Assembly: GCA_013152535.1 (NCBI GenBank)
Contig: JAADGE010000016.1
Location: 1-43,441, forward strand
DNA length: 43,441 nucleotides
From: Chlorobiota bacterium
Lineage (GTDB): Bacteria; Bacteroidota; Bacteroidia; Bacteroidales; JAADGE01
Reading direction: 5' to 3'
The position numbers were made by a program, and so were the translations under genes. Of the stretch, positions 1-7,757 are shown piece after piece; position 1 is the stretch's first letter; the number at the start of each line of letters is the position of its first letter. Under the pieces are notes generated by a model. The model worked only from the letters and a program-made list of their open reading frames with translations. It made no database searches and was not told where the DNA came from.

Positions 1-161
1 TTTAAACTGCCAAATACAGCTTATAATTAGGCACTACACTTCAAGATCGATACTTTGAAATTGTTATTTTATTGATAGTCAAAGCGTTATTGTTTTAATG
101 TGCCGTTGAGCGTGTGAAGTCAGGGGTTTGAGAGTTTGATAAATCTGATTTTTTTACCCGA

Positions 162-185
162 TAAATAACAAAAACAGGTTATTTA
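162..185 (+). promoter_or_regulatory. Inverted repeat just upstream of first gene
   Basis: A perfect 8-bp inverted repeat (TAAATAAC at 162-169, GTTATTTA at 178-185) with an 8-base spacer lies 12 bases before the ATG at 198. It could be an operator or a 5' UTR hairpin. No Bacteroidota promoter box is obvious nearby, and the rest of bases 1-160 holds no gene that I can support. Confidence 0.3.
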
Positions 186-197
186 CGTTTTTTATAT

Positions 198-746
198 ATG
201 AAGAAAATAATTCTGATAATTTATCTGCTGTTTATTTTTAACTTTTCATATTCTCAATCTTATTTTACTGCCGGCGGTGCACGTTTGGGAACGAATTGGG
301 GACTCACTTTTCAACAAAAAATATTAAAACACACAACGATTGAAGGAATTTTTCAGTCAAGTTTAGTTCGTGAAGAGTTAATGTTAACCGGATTAGTTGA
401 ACATCATTTTCCCTTACTTACCAAACGATTAAACATATATCTCGGTGCCGGTTTTCATAAAGGATTTGTTACCGATAATACGACCGATTATCAATCGCCC
501 TACGGAATGAGCGTAATTGCCGGAGCCGAATTTACAATTGCTCGTTTTGTGATTTCTTACGATTATAAGCCGGCATTTAATTTCAGCGGCGGAGAAAATT
601 TTTGGTACAGTCAAACGGGTATTTCTGTCAGATATGTTTTTATTAAGCAAAATGTTTTCAAAAAAATAAAGCGAAGAAAAGAGCGCGAAAGAAAAAGACG
701 AGAACGAATATTAAAACGGCGAGAATTGTTTCATAAAAAATCATAA
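198..746 (+). CDS. Small secreted, probably outer-membrane beta-barrel protein with a basic tail
   Basis: Family not identified. Residues 1-19 form a clear signal peptide (lysines, a hydrophobic stretch, then SYSQS). The body, about residues 20-150, alternates short hydrophobic/aromatic strands with glycine turns (for example YLGAGFHKGF, SVIAGAEFTIARFVISYDYKPAF), as in small outer-membrane beta-barrels of Bacteroidota. A barrel normally ends on a terminal aromatic strand. Here the last such strand (GISVRYVFI) is followed by about 30 residues that are mostly Lys, Arg and Glu. The frame stays open and ends in a normal stop, so the tail appears genuine. mtaB follows 31 bases downstream on the same strand, so they may be co-transcribed. 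Export is well supported; the barrel assignment is inference. Confidence 0.75.
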   Translation: MKKIILIIYLLFIFNFSYSQSYFTAGGARLGTNWGLTFQQKILKHTTIEGIFQSSLVREELMLTGLVEHHFPLLTKRLNIYLGAGFHKGFVTDNTTDYQSPYGMSVIAGAEFTIARFVISYDYKPAFNFSGGENFWYSQTGISVRYVFIKQNVFKKIKRRKERERKRRERILKRRELFHKKS

Positions 747-777
747 GTTTGCACCGGAAATCAAGAAAATTAAAAAA

Positions 778-2070
778 GTGCAAAAAAAAGTTTCTTTTAA
801 TACACTCGGTTGTAAATTAAATTTCTCCGAAACATCATCAATCGCAAGAGAATTTACCGAAAAAGGATTTGAAAAAGTTCAATTCGGAGAAAAATCGGAT
901 ATTGTTGTTATTAATACATGCACCGTTACAGGAATTGCCGATAAAAAATGCCGACAAGCCATTAAAAAAGCGAAAAAAACTTCACCCGATGCTTTTATTG
1001 CTGTTACCGGTTGCTATGCTCAGGCAGAAGCTGATAAAATTGCCGAAATTCCGGGTGTGGATGCAGTTCTCGGAATGAATGAGAAATTTAACTTATTTAA
1101 ATATTTTTCTTCGTTTGAAAAGCAAAAACAAACCCATGTTTATTCCTGTGAAATTTCTAAAATTAATCGTTTTGACCCTGCTTTTTCTTCAGGCGACCGC
1201 ACACGTTCTTTTTTAAAAATACAAGACGGTTGCGATTATTCCTGCACTTATTGCACTATTCCGAGCGTGAGAGGTAAAAGCCGAAGCGGAAGTGTTGCCG
1301 ATATTGTTCGTCAGGCAAATGAAATTGCAGAAAAAGGATTTAAAGAAATTATATTAACCGGTGTAAATATCGGCGATTTCGGAACAGGAACCGATGAAAG
1401 TTTTTTTGATTTAATAAAAGCACTCAATAAAGTCGAAGGTATTGAACGATATAGAATTTCGTCGATAGAACCGAATTTAATAACAGATGAAATTATTGAA
1501 TTTACAGTAAATTCAAAGAAATTTTTACCGCATTTTCATATACCGCTTCAATCGGGCAGCAGTAAAATTTTAAAATTAATGAAAAGGCGGTACAACACGG
1601 ATTTATTTCGCAGTAAAATAGAAAAAATTAATAAATTAATTCCCGATGTTTTTTTGGGTATTGACGTAATTGTCGGATTTCCCGGCGAAACTGAAGATGA
1701 TTTTAATGAAACGTATCGGTTCCTTGAAAGTTTAAATATTTCATTTTTACATGTGTTTTCTTATTCCGTGCGTCCGGGTACACAGGCCGAAAATATGACG
1801 GGTAAAGTTTCTGCAAAAGAAATAAAAAACAGGAGCGATTTGTTACATCAATTATCCGATAAAAAACATCGGGAGTTTTATAAACGATTTATCGGAACAG
1901 AGCATAAAGTTTTGTTTGAAGGAGCCAAACATGGTAATTCAATGTTTGGTTTTACCGAAAATTACATAAAAACAGAGCATCCTTTTGACGAAAATCTGAT
2001 AAATAAAATAAAAGATTTTACGATTACAGGAATTAATAAAAATGGAAATGCAATTGGTGAAATTGTATAA
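778..2070 (+). CDS. mtaB: tRNA N6-threonylcarbamoyladenosine C2-methylthiotransferase MtaB
   Basis: Radical-SAM methylthiotransferase that converts t6A37 to ms2t6A37 in ANN-decoding tRNAs. The N-terminal UPF0004 domain shows the three cysteines expected for the auxiliary [4Fe-4S] cluster (C12 in NTLGCKLN, C48 in NTCTVTG, C79 in TGCYAQ). The radical-SAM CxxxCxxC is C152/C156/C159 in DGCDYSCTYC. The C-terminal end is a TRAM-like region. The absence of extra N-terminal features and the NTLGCKLN motif favour MtaB over MiaB or RimO. The start is GTG at 778; no in-frame ATG precedes the NTLGCK motif, and no Shine-Dalgarno site is visible. The end is 16 bases from the convergent gene on the other strand, with no clear terminator between. 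Confidence 0.93.
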   Translation: MQKKVSFNTLGCKLNFSETSSIAREFTEKGFEKVQFGEKSDIVVINTCTVTGIADKKCRQAIKKAKKTSPDAFIAVTGCYAQAEADKIAEIPGVDAVLGMNEKFNLFKYFSSFEKQKQTHVYSCEISKINRFDPAFSSGDRTRSFLKIQDGCDYSCTYCTIPSVRGKSRSGSVADIVRQANEIAEKGFKEIILTGVNIGDFGTGTDESFFDLIKALNKVEGIERYRISSIEPNLITDEIIEFTVNSKKFLPHFHIPLQSGSSKILKLMKRRYNTDLFRSKIEKINKLIPDVFLGIDVIVGFPGETEDDFNETYRFLESLNISFLHVFSYSVRPGTQAENMTGKVSAKEIKNRSDLLHQLSDKKHREFYKRFIGTEHKVLFEGAKHGNSMFGFTENYIKTEHPFDENLINKIKDFTITGINKNGNAIGEIV

Positions 2071-2086
2071 ATAAACGTCTCAAAAA

Positions 2087-2269
2087 CTAATGCAGGACAA
2101 TTAGTAATGTTTGTTTTTGAATATTTTCAATAATTCCCCAAATATAACCTGCTATGTATCCGATACTCCATATAAAAATAAGAATTGAAACAGCGAAAAA
2201 TAAAATCTTGTAAATAATTTTTCGTTTTATTAATTCATAAATTAATGAATTATGCTTAGTCGTTTTCAT
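2087..2269 (-). CDS. Tiny hypothetical membrane protein
   Basis: Family not recognised. A 60-residue protein with a basic N-terminal amphipathic stretch (LIYELIKRKIIYK) and one long hydrophobic helix, about residues 20-46, containing the glycine-rich IGYIAGYIWGI. It has an ATG start and follows the SpoIIE phosphatase gene by 55 bases on the same strand, so it could be the last gene of that unit. The composition looks like a genuine single-pass membrane protein rather than a chance frame, but at this length the call rests only on hydrophobicity and position. Confidence 0.45.
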   Translation of the reverse strand: MKTTKHNSLIYELIKRKIIYKILFFAVSILIFIWSIGYIAGYIWGIIENIQKQTLLIVLH

Positions 2270-2324
2270 CTTTTATTAAAAGTTGTAAAACATTTCAAAG
2301 GTGCTGTGTAACTGCTGACTGAAA

Positions 2325-3887
2325 TTAAATTTTTATCCCCGCAAGTAAAACATCATCCGATTGGTCTGTAGTTCCTTTCCATTCAGTAAATGTTTTGTCC
2401 ACAATTTCTTTTTGTTCTTTCATTGATTTTACGGATATTTCTTCAAGAAATTCACGAAAGCGTTTTTTCATAAATTTTCTGCCTGTTTCTTCACCGAATT
2501 GATCGTAATAACCGTCAGAAAACATATATAATATATCGTTTTTTTGAAGTTGAGCTCGTTTATTCGTAAAATTTTGATTATCTTTAACATAGACACCAAC
2601 GGGCATTTTATCTGCTTGAACTTCAGTAAGTTTATTGTTTCTTACAATGTATAACGGATTGTATGCACCTGCATATTGCATAGTTAAATTTTCGGTATTA
2701 ATAAGAATAATCGACATATCCATTCCGTCGCTCGTTTGATCTTCTCCCTGACCGGTTTGTCGCAGCGTTTTTTTAATTTTATCTCTTAATCCGTCTAAAA
2801 TTAATGAAGCAGAGCAACTGTCCGAAGCGTAAAAATCTTCGGTAACAATTTCATTTAAAAAAGCAATACCGAGCATACTCATAAATGCTCCGGGTACACC
2901 GTGTCCGGTGGAATCTGCCGCTGCAAAAATAACGGTATTTTTTATTTTCTTAAACCAATAGAAGTCTCCGCTGACAATATCTCTCGGTTTATAATATACA
3001 AAATAATCATTCAAAACTTCCGAAATCAAATTTTCCGGCGGAAGCAAAGCTTCTTGAATTCGCCTTGCATACTGAATGCTGGATTTTATTTGTTCATTTT
3101 GCTCTGTTATTTGTTCATTCTTTTTCTTAACTTCTTCGTGTTGGTCTTCAATAATGTGTTTTTGAAATGTTATTTCTTCATTTTTATTATTTAAATCGTT
3201 ATTAACAGTTTTTAATTCTTCATTAGCATTTTCAAGTGCAATATTTTGTTCTTCAATAGTTTTTTCGTAACGTCTTCCGACTAATCGAGCCATAAATGTA
3301 GCCAGCACAGCCGTAATAAATGCCATAATAAGAAATCCCGTAAGGAACATCTTTTTTTGGCTCATAATTTCATTTTTGATTGTTTGAATATTTTCATGTG
3401 CTGAAATCATCCATTCGGTTCCTTTAACCGGAATCATATAAGCAACTTCCGTTTTATTTGGTGTATGAAACAAACCGCCGGCTTCTACACCTTCCAAAAT
3501 AACATTTCTGGTTTTTTCAACATCTCCGGTTTTCTCATTTTCAAAAGTTAATGATGCGGGAAGTTTTGTGCCGACTTTATTTTTGTCCGGATGACAAACC
3601 ATTTCTGCATTATATTTATCGAACATACATAGGAAACCTTTGTCTTCATCGGAACCCGCAAGTGCTTGCTGCAGATTTTCACGTACTTCTTTTTTTGTGG
3701 CTCCGTTTTTTAATTGATTTTCAAGAAAACTTGCCATGTTTTGAGCTTGTCTTTTATTGATATCAAGTTGAAGCTCAATATATTTTTGTTGCATATAATC
3801 TAAGGACATTGTCATTCCGATATATCCTATGACCACTATAATTAAAGCAACCGAAATAAACGTGAAAATATACAATCTGGTTTTCAT
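2325..3887 (-). CDS. Membrane sensor with SpoIIE-type PP2C serine phosphatase domain
   Basis: Signal-transduction phosphatase. TM1 spans about residues 5-25, and an extracytoplasmic sensor region of about 150 residues follows (Cache-like; WMISAHENIQTI resembles the end of such domains). TM2 is at about 180-200, a long charged coiled coil runs from 205 to 268, and the SpoIIE/PP2C catalytic domain fills the rest. The motif SIQYARRIQEALLPP (270-284) marks the linker common to Bacteroidota phosphatases of this type. Metal-binding acidic residues sit in GDFYW (307-311) and DSTGHGVPGAFMS (325-337). The family usually dephosphorylates anti-anti-sigma (STAS) proteins, but no STAS or anti-sigma kinase gene is in the window. 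The gene lies 21 bases after the flavoprotein gene on the same strand, suggesting one transcript. Confidence 0.88.
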   Translation of the reverse strand: MKTRLYIFTFISVALIIVVIGYIGMTMSLDYMQQKYIELQLDINKRQAQNMASFLENQLKNGATKKEVRENLQQALAGSDEDKGFLCMFDKYNAEMVCHPDKNKVGTKLPASLTFENEKTGDVEKTRNVILEGVEAGGLFHTPNKTEVAYMIPVKGTEWMISAHENIQTIKNEIMSQKKMFLTGFLIMAFITAVLATFMARLVGRRYEKTIEEQNIALENANEELKTVNNDLNNKNEEITFQKHIIEDQHEEVKKKNEQITEQNEQIKSSIQYARRIQEALLPPENLISEVLNDYFVYYKPRDIVSGDFYWFKKIKNTVIFAAADSTGHGVPGAFMSMLGIAFLNEIVTEDFYASDSCSASLILDGLRDKIKKTLRQTGQGEDQTSDGMDMSIILINTENLTMQYAGAYNPLYIVRNNKLTEVQADKMPVGVYVKDNQNFTNKRAQLQKNDILYMFSDGYYDQFGEETGRKFMKKRFREFLEEISVKSMKEQKEIVDKTFTEWKGTTDQSDDVLLAGIKI

Positions 3888-3908
3888 AGCGAGTAATTAT
3901 ATGAATAA

Positions 3909-4901
3909 TTATGTTATATCCTTAGCCCCGAAATACCGCATAAACTGCATTCGTTCGTACAGAGCGGGGTTACTTATTTTTTTGTAGCTCATTAATCCTC
4001 TGAATTGAGCTAAATTTTCGTAATTTTTATCTTTCATATAGCTTTCGATACAGGAATTCATTTCTTTAATGACCGGGATACCTTTTTTATACATTGCAGA
4101 AGCAATTTGTACGGCATTTGCACCGGCAAGAATTTCTTTAATAACGGCTTCTCCGTTATGCACACCTGTTGATGCCGCCAAATCACATTCAGCTGTTTCG
4201 GAAGCAATAGCAATCCAACGCAGTGAAGTCGGTAATTCGGCAGGAGTACTGCAAATATTTACGGGAACTACTCTGTTGTTGTCAATATCAATGTCCGGGC
4301 TGAAAAAGCGATTAAACAGCACTAAACCTTTTATATTTGTTTTTGACAGTTTATTAATCATTCCGCTTAAATCGGTAAAATAATAACTCATTTTTACAAT
4401 TACGGGAATGTTAACTTTTGAGGTAATTTCATTAATAATATCAAAATATATTTTTTCTTTTTCTTCGCTTGATTTTGAATAATCAGTAGGAGCAATAAAA
4501 ACATTTAATTCCAACGCATCGGCACCTGCATCTTCAATTTTCTTTGCGAAATAAGTCCATTCGTGTGATGAAACGCAATTGATACTTGCAATTATCGGAA
4601 TAGAAACGGCATTTTTTGCGTCTTTAATTAATGTCAGATAATTATTAATGTTATCTTGTTTTATTTTGAAATCAAAATAGTCCATATTGATATTATAACC
4701 TTCATCTTTTTCATTTTCTGAAAGAAGTTTGTCGTATTCGTTAGTAATTTCTTCTTCAAAAATTGATTTTAAAACAACAGCACCTGCACCGTTTTTTTCA
4801 ATTTCTTTAATGTGTTCAACAGAACTTGTTAAACCGCAACTTCCTGCAATAATAGGGCTGTTAAGTTTTAATCCTGCAAATTCGCTTGTTAAATTATTCA
4901 T
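3909..4901 (-). CDS. Dihydroorotate dehydrogenase-like FMN protein
   Basis: Beta/alpha-barrel flavoprotein of the dihydroorotate dehydrogenase superfamily. The N-terminus (LTSEFAGLKLNSPIIAGSCGLT) and the phosphate-binding end of the barrel (STGVHNGEAVIKEILAGANAVQIASAMY) are typical of PyrD-like proteins. Bacteroidota commonly carry this single-subunit form in addition to true PyrD, usually annotated only as 'dihydroorotate dehydrogenase-like'. No pyrimidine genes are nearby, so participation in UMP synthesis is not shown. The start codon overlaps the stop of the upstream lipoprotein gene by 4 bases (ATGA), which indicates translational coupling, and the SpoIIE phosphatase gene follows 21 bases later. 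Confidence 0.85.
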   Translation of the reverse strand: MNNLTSEFAGLKLNSPIIAGSCGLTSSVEHIKEIEKNGAGAVVLKSIFEEEITNEYDKLLSENEKDEGYNINMDYFDFKIKQDNINNYLTLIKDAKNAVSIPIIASINCVSSHEWTYFAKKIEDAGADALELNVFIAPTDYSKSSEEKEKIYFDIINEITSKVNIPVIVKMSYYFTDLSGMINKLSKTNIKGLVLFNRFFSPDIDIDNNRVVPVNICSTPAELPTSLRWIAIASETAECDLAASTGVHNGEAVIKEILAGANAVQIASAMYKKGIPVIKEMNSCIESYMKDKNYENLAQFRGLMSYKKISNPALYERMQFMRYFGAKDIT

Positions 4902-5242
4902 TTTTTATCTGTTTGTTTTTTAGTTATATAATCGGGGTTTTCTATTAATTCCATTCCGCAGTTCGGACAATTCCCTTTGGTATTTGAATTGCCTTCTTTA
5001 CACCCTAAAGGACAAATATATTTATAAATTATTGCATTTTTTTTAATTTTTTTTTCAGATTTAATAATGGTATCTGTTTTGATTTTATTTGTAATCGTGT
5101 CAACAGTTATTTCCGAATTTGACTTAAAAGTATCTGTTTCAGTTGTTTCTTTTTGTTTATCATTATTTTGTTTTTCGGAACAAGAAGTAATAAATATAAG
5201 TGTTACAAACATTAAGACAAGAATACGACAAAATTTTTTCAT
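4898..5242 (-). CDS. Lipoprotein with heavy-metal-binding (HMBD-type) domain
   Basis: A 114-residue lipoprotein. The signal peptide ends in a lipobox with C21 (IFITSC), and a Thr/Lys-rich linker covers about residues 22-70. A small C-terminal domain carries paired cysteines C77/C81 and C92/C95 in the pattern YxCPxxC...GNCPNCGMEL. This is the short heavy-metal-binding domain found in CusB-like efflux adaptors and as free lipoproteins in Bacteroidota; copper or zinc binding is the usual suggestion. It overlaps the flavoprotein gene by 4 bases and starts 27 bases after the DUF3127 gene. No metal efflux pump is present in the window, so its partner is unknown. Confidence 0.8.
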   Translation of the reverse strand: MKKFCRILVLMFVTLIFITSCSEKQNNDKQKETTETDTFKSNSEITVDTITNKIKTDTIIKSEKKIKKNAIIYKYICPLGCKEGNSNTKGNCPNCGMELIENPDYITKKQTDKK

Positions 5243-5269
5243 TTGTTGTGATATGTGTTACATAATTGA

Positions 5270-5626
5270 TTAAAAGGGAATATCTTCTTCTTCAGGCGGC
5301 GGAATATCGTCTTCGGTAAACGGCGGAGGGGGAGTATCTTCCGGTACATTTTCTTGTGCGTTTACGATTTTCCAAGCACGTAAGTCTGTGTACCAACGTT
5401 CGTTATATTCACGAGATTCAGGATTGAAACTGACGAGCATAATACTTCCTTCAGTAAATTTTTTTAAGAGGTCGGTTTTATCTCCCCAAGCAGAAAAGCA
5501 TATTTTTTTAGGATATTGATCTTGTGTTTCTATAACAAAATCTTGTTTTATCCATTTTCCGAATTTTCCTTCTCCGGTTTGTTCAGGAAGTTTTTTAATC
5601 AGTTTTCCTTTAATTTCTAAATTCAT
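5270..5626 (-). CDS. DUF3127 (OB-fold-like) protein with SSB-like acidic tail
   Basis: An 118-residue cytoplasmic protein. Residues 1-90 match the DUF3127 pattern of Bacteroidota (MNLEIKGKLIKKLPEQTGEGKFGKWIKQDFVIET...), thought to be a small OB-like fold. After about residue 92 comes a Pro/Glu/Asp-rich linker containing TEDDIPPP and ending in EEEDIPF. This closely resembles the C-terminal tip of single-stranded DNA-binding protein (DDDIPF), which docks repair and replication partners. It is probably the first gene of the minus-strand unit running to 2087, because a consensus promoter box (5652-5659) precedes its ATG and a terminator for the preceding gene lies just upstream. A role in DNA metabolism is inference from fold and tail. 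Confidence 0.8.
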   Translation of the reverse strand: MNLEIKGKLIKKLPEQTGEGKFGKWIKQDFVIETQDQYPKKICFSAWGDKTDLLKKFTEGSIMLVSFNPESREYNERWYTDLRAWKIVNAQENVPEDTPPPPFTEDDIPPPEEEDIPF

Positions 5627-5651
5627 AATTTTAAACTGTAATAATAAAATT

Positions 5652-5659
5652 CAAAGATA
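5652..5659 (-). promoter_or_regulatory. Bacteroidota -7 box (TATCTTTG) for the DUF3127 unit
   Basis: Read on the minus strand, TATCTTTG matches the Bacteroidota primary-sigma box TAnnTTTG and lies 26 bases before the ATG at 5626. No TTTG -33 element is seen at the usual spacing; that stretch is occupied by the terminator hairpin of the upstream gene. Confidence 0.5.
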
Positions 5660-5690
5660 AAAAAAAGTCTCAATATTTTTATTGAGACTT
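5657..5690 (-). terminator. Rho-independent terminator of the isomerase operon
   Basis: A 10-bp perfect stem (AAGTCTCAAT at 5665-5674 with ATTGAGACTT at 5681-5690) and a 6-base loop are followed on the minus strand by a T-rich tract. It sits 34 bases after the cyclophilin stop. Confidence 0.8.
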
Positions 5691-5723
5691 TAATATTATT
5701 AAACATATAAGAAGATATCTATA

Positions 5724-6155
5724 TTAGTCGATAACGATTTTATTAATTTTATCTCCTTGCCTGATGGTATCAATCACTTCTAATCCTTCGGTAACTTTTG
5801 CAAAACAAGTATGAACACCGTCCAAATGGGCAGTATTGTTTCGAGAATGGCAAATAAAGAATTGAGAACCGCCGGTATCTTTTCCGGCATGAGCCATTGA
5901 CATAACACCTGTGTCGTGAAATTGTTTATTTCCGCCGGTTTCGCATTTTATTGCGTAACCCGGTCCGCCGGTTCCGTCACCTTTGGGGCATCCGCCTTGA
6001 ATTACAAAATCGGGTATTACTCTGTGAAAATTCAGTCCGTTATAAAATCCTTCTTTCGAGAGTTTTACAAAATTAGCAACTGTTTCGGGTGCGTCATCAT
6101 CATAAAACTCAATTTTCATGTTTCCTTTTTCTGTATATATTGTTCCTGTAGTCAT
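5724..6155 (-). CDS. Cyclophilin-type peptidyl-prolyl cis-trans isomerase
   Basis: A 143-residue single-domain cyclophilin with no signal peptide, so probably cytoplasmic. Catalytic landmarks are [13 protein letters not shown] (the conserved Arg), GSQFFIC (Gln/Phe pocket) and [12 protein letters not shown] (the residue after HLDG..H lines the active site). The family accelerates prolyl isomerisation during protein folding. Its ATG shares one base with the stop codon of the upstream FKBP lipoprotein gene (TAATG), so translation is probably coupled. Together with the two FKBP genes it makes a three-isomerase operon, closed by the hairpin at 5657-5690. Confidence 0.93.
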   Translation of the reverse strand: MTTGTIYTEKGNMKIEFYDDDAPETVANFVKLSKEGFYNGLNFHRVIPDFVIQGGCPKGDGTGGPGYAIKCETGGNKQFHDTGVMSMAHAGKDTGGSQFFICHSRNNTAHLDGVHTCFAKVTEGLEVIDTIRQGDKINKIVID

Positions 6156-6880
6156 TATTTTTTAGTTTCTTTCGGTAATACTTTTATTAATTTAACTTTA
6201 AAAATTAATGTTGAAAAAGGTTTGATACTTCCGGCTGCTCTGTCGCCGTATGCTAAATCATAAGGAACGTATAATTCATATTCGCTTCCTTCTTTCATTA
6301 ATTGTAATGCTTCCGTCCAACCTTTAATAACTTGTGTTACACCGAATTCTGCGGGTTTTTTTCTTTTATATGAACTGTCAAAAACTGTTCCGTCTAAAAG
6401 TTTTCCTTCGTAATTTACTCTTACTTTATCGGAAATAGTCGGAGTTTTACCGCTTCCTTTTTTTAATACTTTATATTGTAAACCGCTTTTGGTTGTAATT
6501 ACACCGTCTTTATTAGCGTTATCAGCTAAGAATTTTTTACCGGCTTCTAAGTTATCTTTATATTTTACTTTATTTTCTGCTTTTTGTTTTGCTTCTGCTT
6601 CGGTTCTTTTTTTTATAGAAAAATTCATTAAAATTTTGTTAATTTCCTTTTCATTAAAGATGCTTGTATCTTTAGCAAAATGATCTTTTATTCCTTTTGC
6701 AACATAATTAATATTTAAACTGTCCAGTTCACTGCGTTCGAAGCTTTTTCCTATGTCGTTTCCGATGGCATAACTTAATGAATCCATATAAGTTTTAAGG
6801 TTGACTTTAGTTTCTCCTTGATTTTTGCAACTTGCTATAAGCAATGCGGGTACGATAAATAATAATGCTAATTTTTTCAT
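6155..6880 (-). CDS. FKBP-type peptidyl-prolyl isomerase, lipoprotein
   Basis: A 241-residue exported isomerase. The signal peptide ends at a lipobox with C18 (LLIASC). An FKBP N-terminal dimerisation domain ([19 protein letters not shown] onward) covers about residues 29-125. A C-terminal FKBP catalytic domain ([39 protein letters not shown]...) covers about 140-240. This is the FkpA/Mip architecture, a periplasmic folding factor. The closely similar paralogue at 6912-7589 lies 31 bases upstream, suggesting tandem duplication; the two share the same core except that this copy is lipid-anchored. The 3' end is coupled to the cyclophilin gene. Confidence 0.92.
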   Translation of the reverse strand: MKKLALLFIVPALLIASCKNQGETKVNLKTYMDSLSYAIGNDIGKSFERSELDSLNINYVAKGIKDHFAKDTSIFNEKEINKILMNFSIKKRTEAEAKQKAENKVKYKDNLEAGKKFLADNANKDGVITTKSGLQYKVLKKGSGKTPTISDKVRVNYEGKLLDGTVFDSSYKRKKPAEFGVTQVIKGWTEALQLMKEGSEYELYVPYDLAYGDRAAGSIKPFSTLIFKVKLIKVLPKETKK

Positions 6881-6911
6881 TTTTAATAATTTATAAAATT
6901 AATATATTTAG

Positions 6912-7589
6912 TTACTTTACAATTGATAATAATTCGACTTTAAATATTAAGGTACTGAACGGTTTAATTTTTTGTCCTGCAGCCCGAGAACCGTATGCTA
7001 AATTATAAGGGATATAAAGCATCCAAACAGAACCTTCTTTCATTAGCTGCAAAGCTTCAGTCCATCCTTTAATAACTTGTGTTACACCGAATTCTGCGGG
7101 TTTGCCGCGGTCATAAGAGCTGTCAAATTTTGTTCCGTCAATTAATGTACCTTCATAATTTACTTTTACTTTATCGGAAGCTGTAGGTATATTTCCGGTT
7201 CCTTCTTTTATAATTTTGTATTGAAGTCCGCTCGGAAGTGTTTTTACACCTTCTTTCTCAGCATTTTCAGCTAAAAACTTTTTACCTTCGTTAATAACGG
7301 ATTGATTTTTTTGAGCTTCTATGCTTTCAAAATGAGCTTGTATCATTTTATTGGCATCATCAGCGGAAATTTTTGTTTCTTTTTTATAAAAATCCTGAAA
7401 AGCTCTGCCGATTGCCTGAGGATTAATATTTTCAATTTCTTGAGTTTTAAGATTATCGGCAATGCTTATGCCGAATGCATAACTTAAAGAGTCGATATGG
7501 GTCTTTAGTTTTATGTTTTTTACTTTTTGTGCATTGAGCTGAATTGTAAACAGTGCAGCAATAAATATAAATATAAATTTCTTATTCAT
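6912..7589 (-). CDS. FKBP-type peptidyl-prolyl isomerase, secreted
   Basis: A 225-residue FkpA/Mip-like isomerase. An ordinary signal peptide occupies residues 1-20 (MNKKFIFIFIAALFTIQLNA) without a lipobox. It is followed by the FKBP N-terminal domain (KTHIDSLSYAFGISIADNL...) and the FKBP catalytic domain ([39 protein letters not shown]). It is expected to act in the periplasm on newly exported proteins. It is the promoter-proximal gene of the three-isomerase operon: a TAATTTTG box on the minus strand (7610-7617) lies 21 bases upstream. It is a paralogue of the next gene. Confidence 0.92.
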   Translation of the reverse strand: MNKKFIFIFIAALFTIQLNAQKVKNIKLKTHIDSLSYAFGISIADNLKTQEIENINPQAIGRAFQDFYKKETKISADDANKMIQAHFESIEAQKNQSVINEGKKFLAENAEKEGVKTLPSGLQYKIIKEGTGNIPTASDKVKVNYEGTLIDGTKFDSSYDRGKPAEFGVTQVIKGWTEALQLMKEGSVWMLYIPYNLAYGSRAAGQKIKPFSTLIFKVELLSIVK

Positions 7590-7609
7590 CTTATTAAAAT
7601 TTAAAAATA

Positions 7610-7617
7610 CAAAATTA
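7610..7617 (-). promoter_or_regulatory. -7 box (TAATTTTG) of the isomerase operon
   Basis: The minus-strand TAATTTTG fits TAnnTTTG and sits 21 bases before the ATG of the first FKBP gene. No convincing -33 TTTG is present. Confidence 0.4.
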
Positions 7618-7732
7618 TAAAGTTGTTTGATAAAAAAAATTAAAATTCGGATTTATAACGTTTCTGATTTCAAAATCTTATATGAAAGACTGTATTTATT
7701 TACGATAACTCTTTTTTCGGGTTAATTTATTC

Positions 7733-7740
7733 TATTTTTG
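7733..7740 (+). promoter_or_regulatory. -7 box (TATTTTTG) of the AEC transporter gene
   Basis: TATTTTTG fits TAnnTTTG and lies 17 bases before the ATG at 7758, which would give a very short leader. No -33 element is seen. Confidence 0.4.
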
Positions 7741-7757
7741 TTCCGTAATTTATTGCT

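Noticed and set aside
1-30. Possible end of a gene entering from the left (frame 1 up to TAG)
   Set aside because: Only nine codons before the stop, with no recognisable sequence; it cannot be told from chance.
53-84. Inverted repeat CTTTGA/TCAAAG
   Set aside because: Six base pairs with a 20-base loop in AT-rich DNA is expected by chance, and no T-run or gene boundary supports it.
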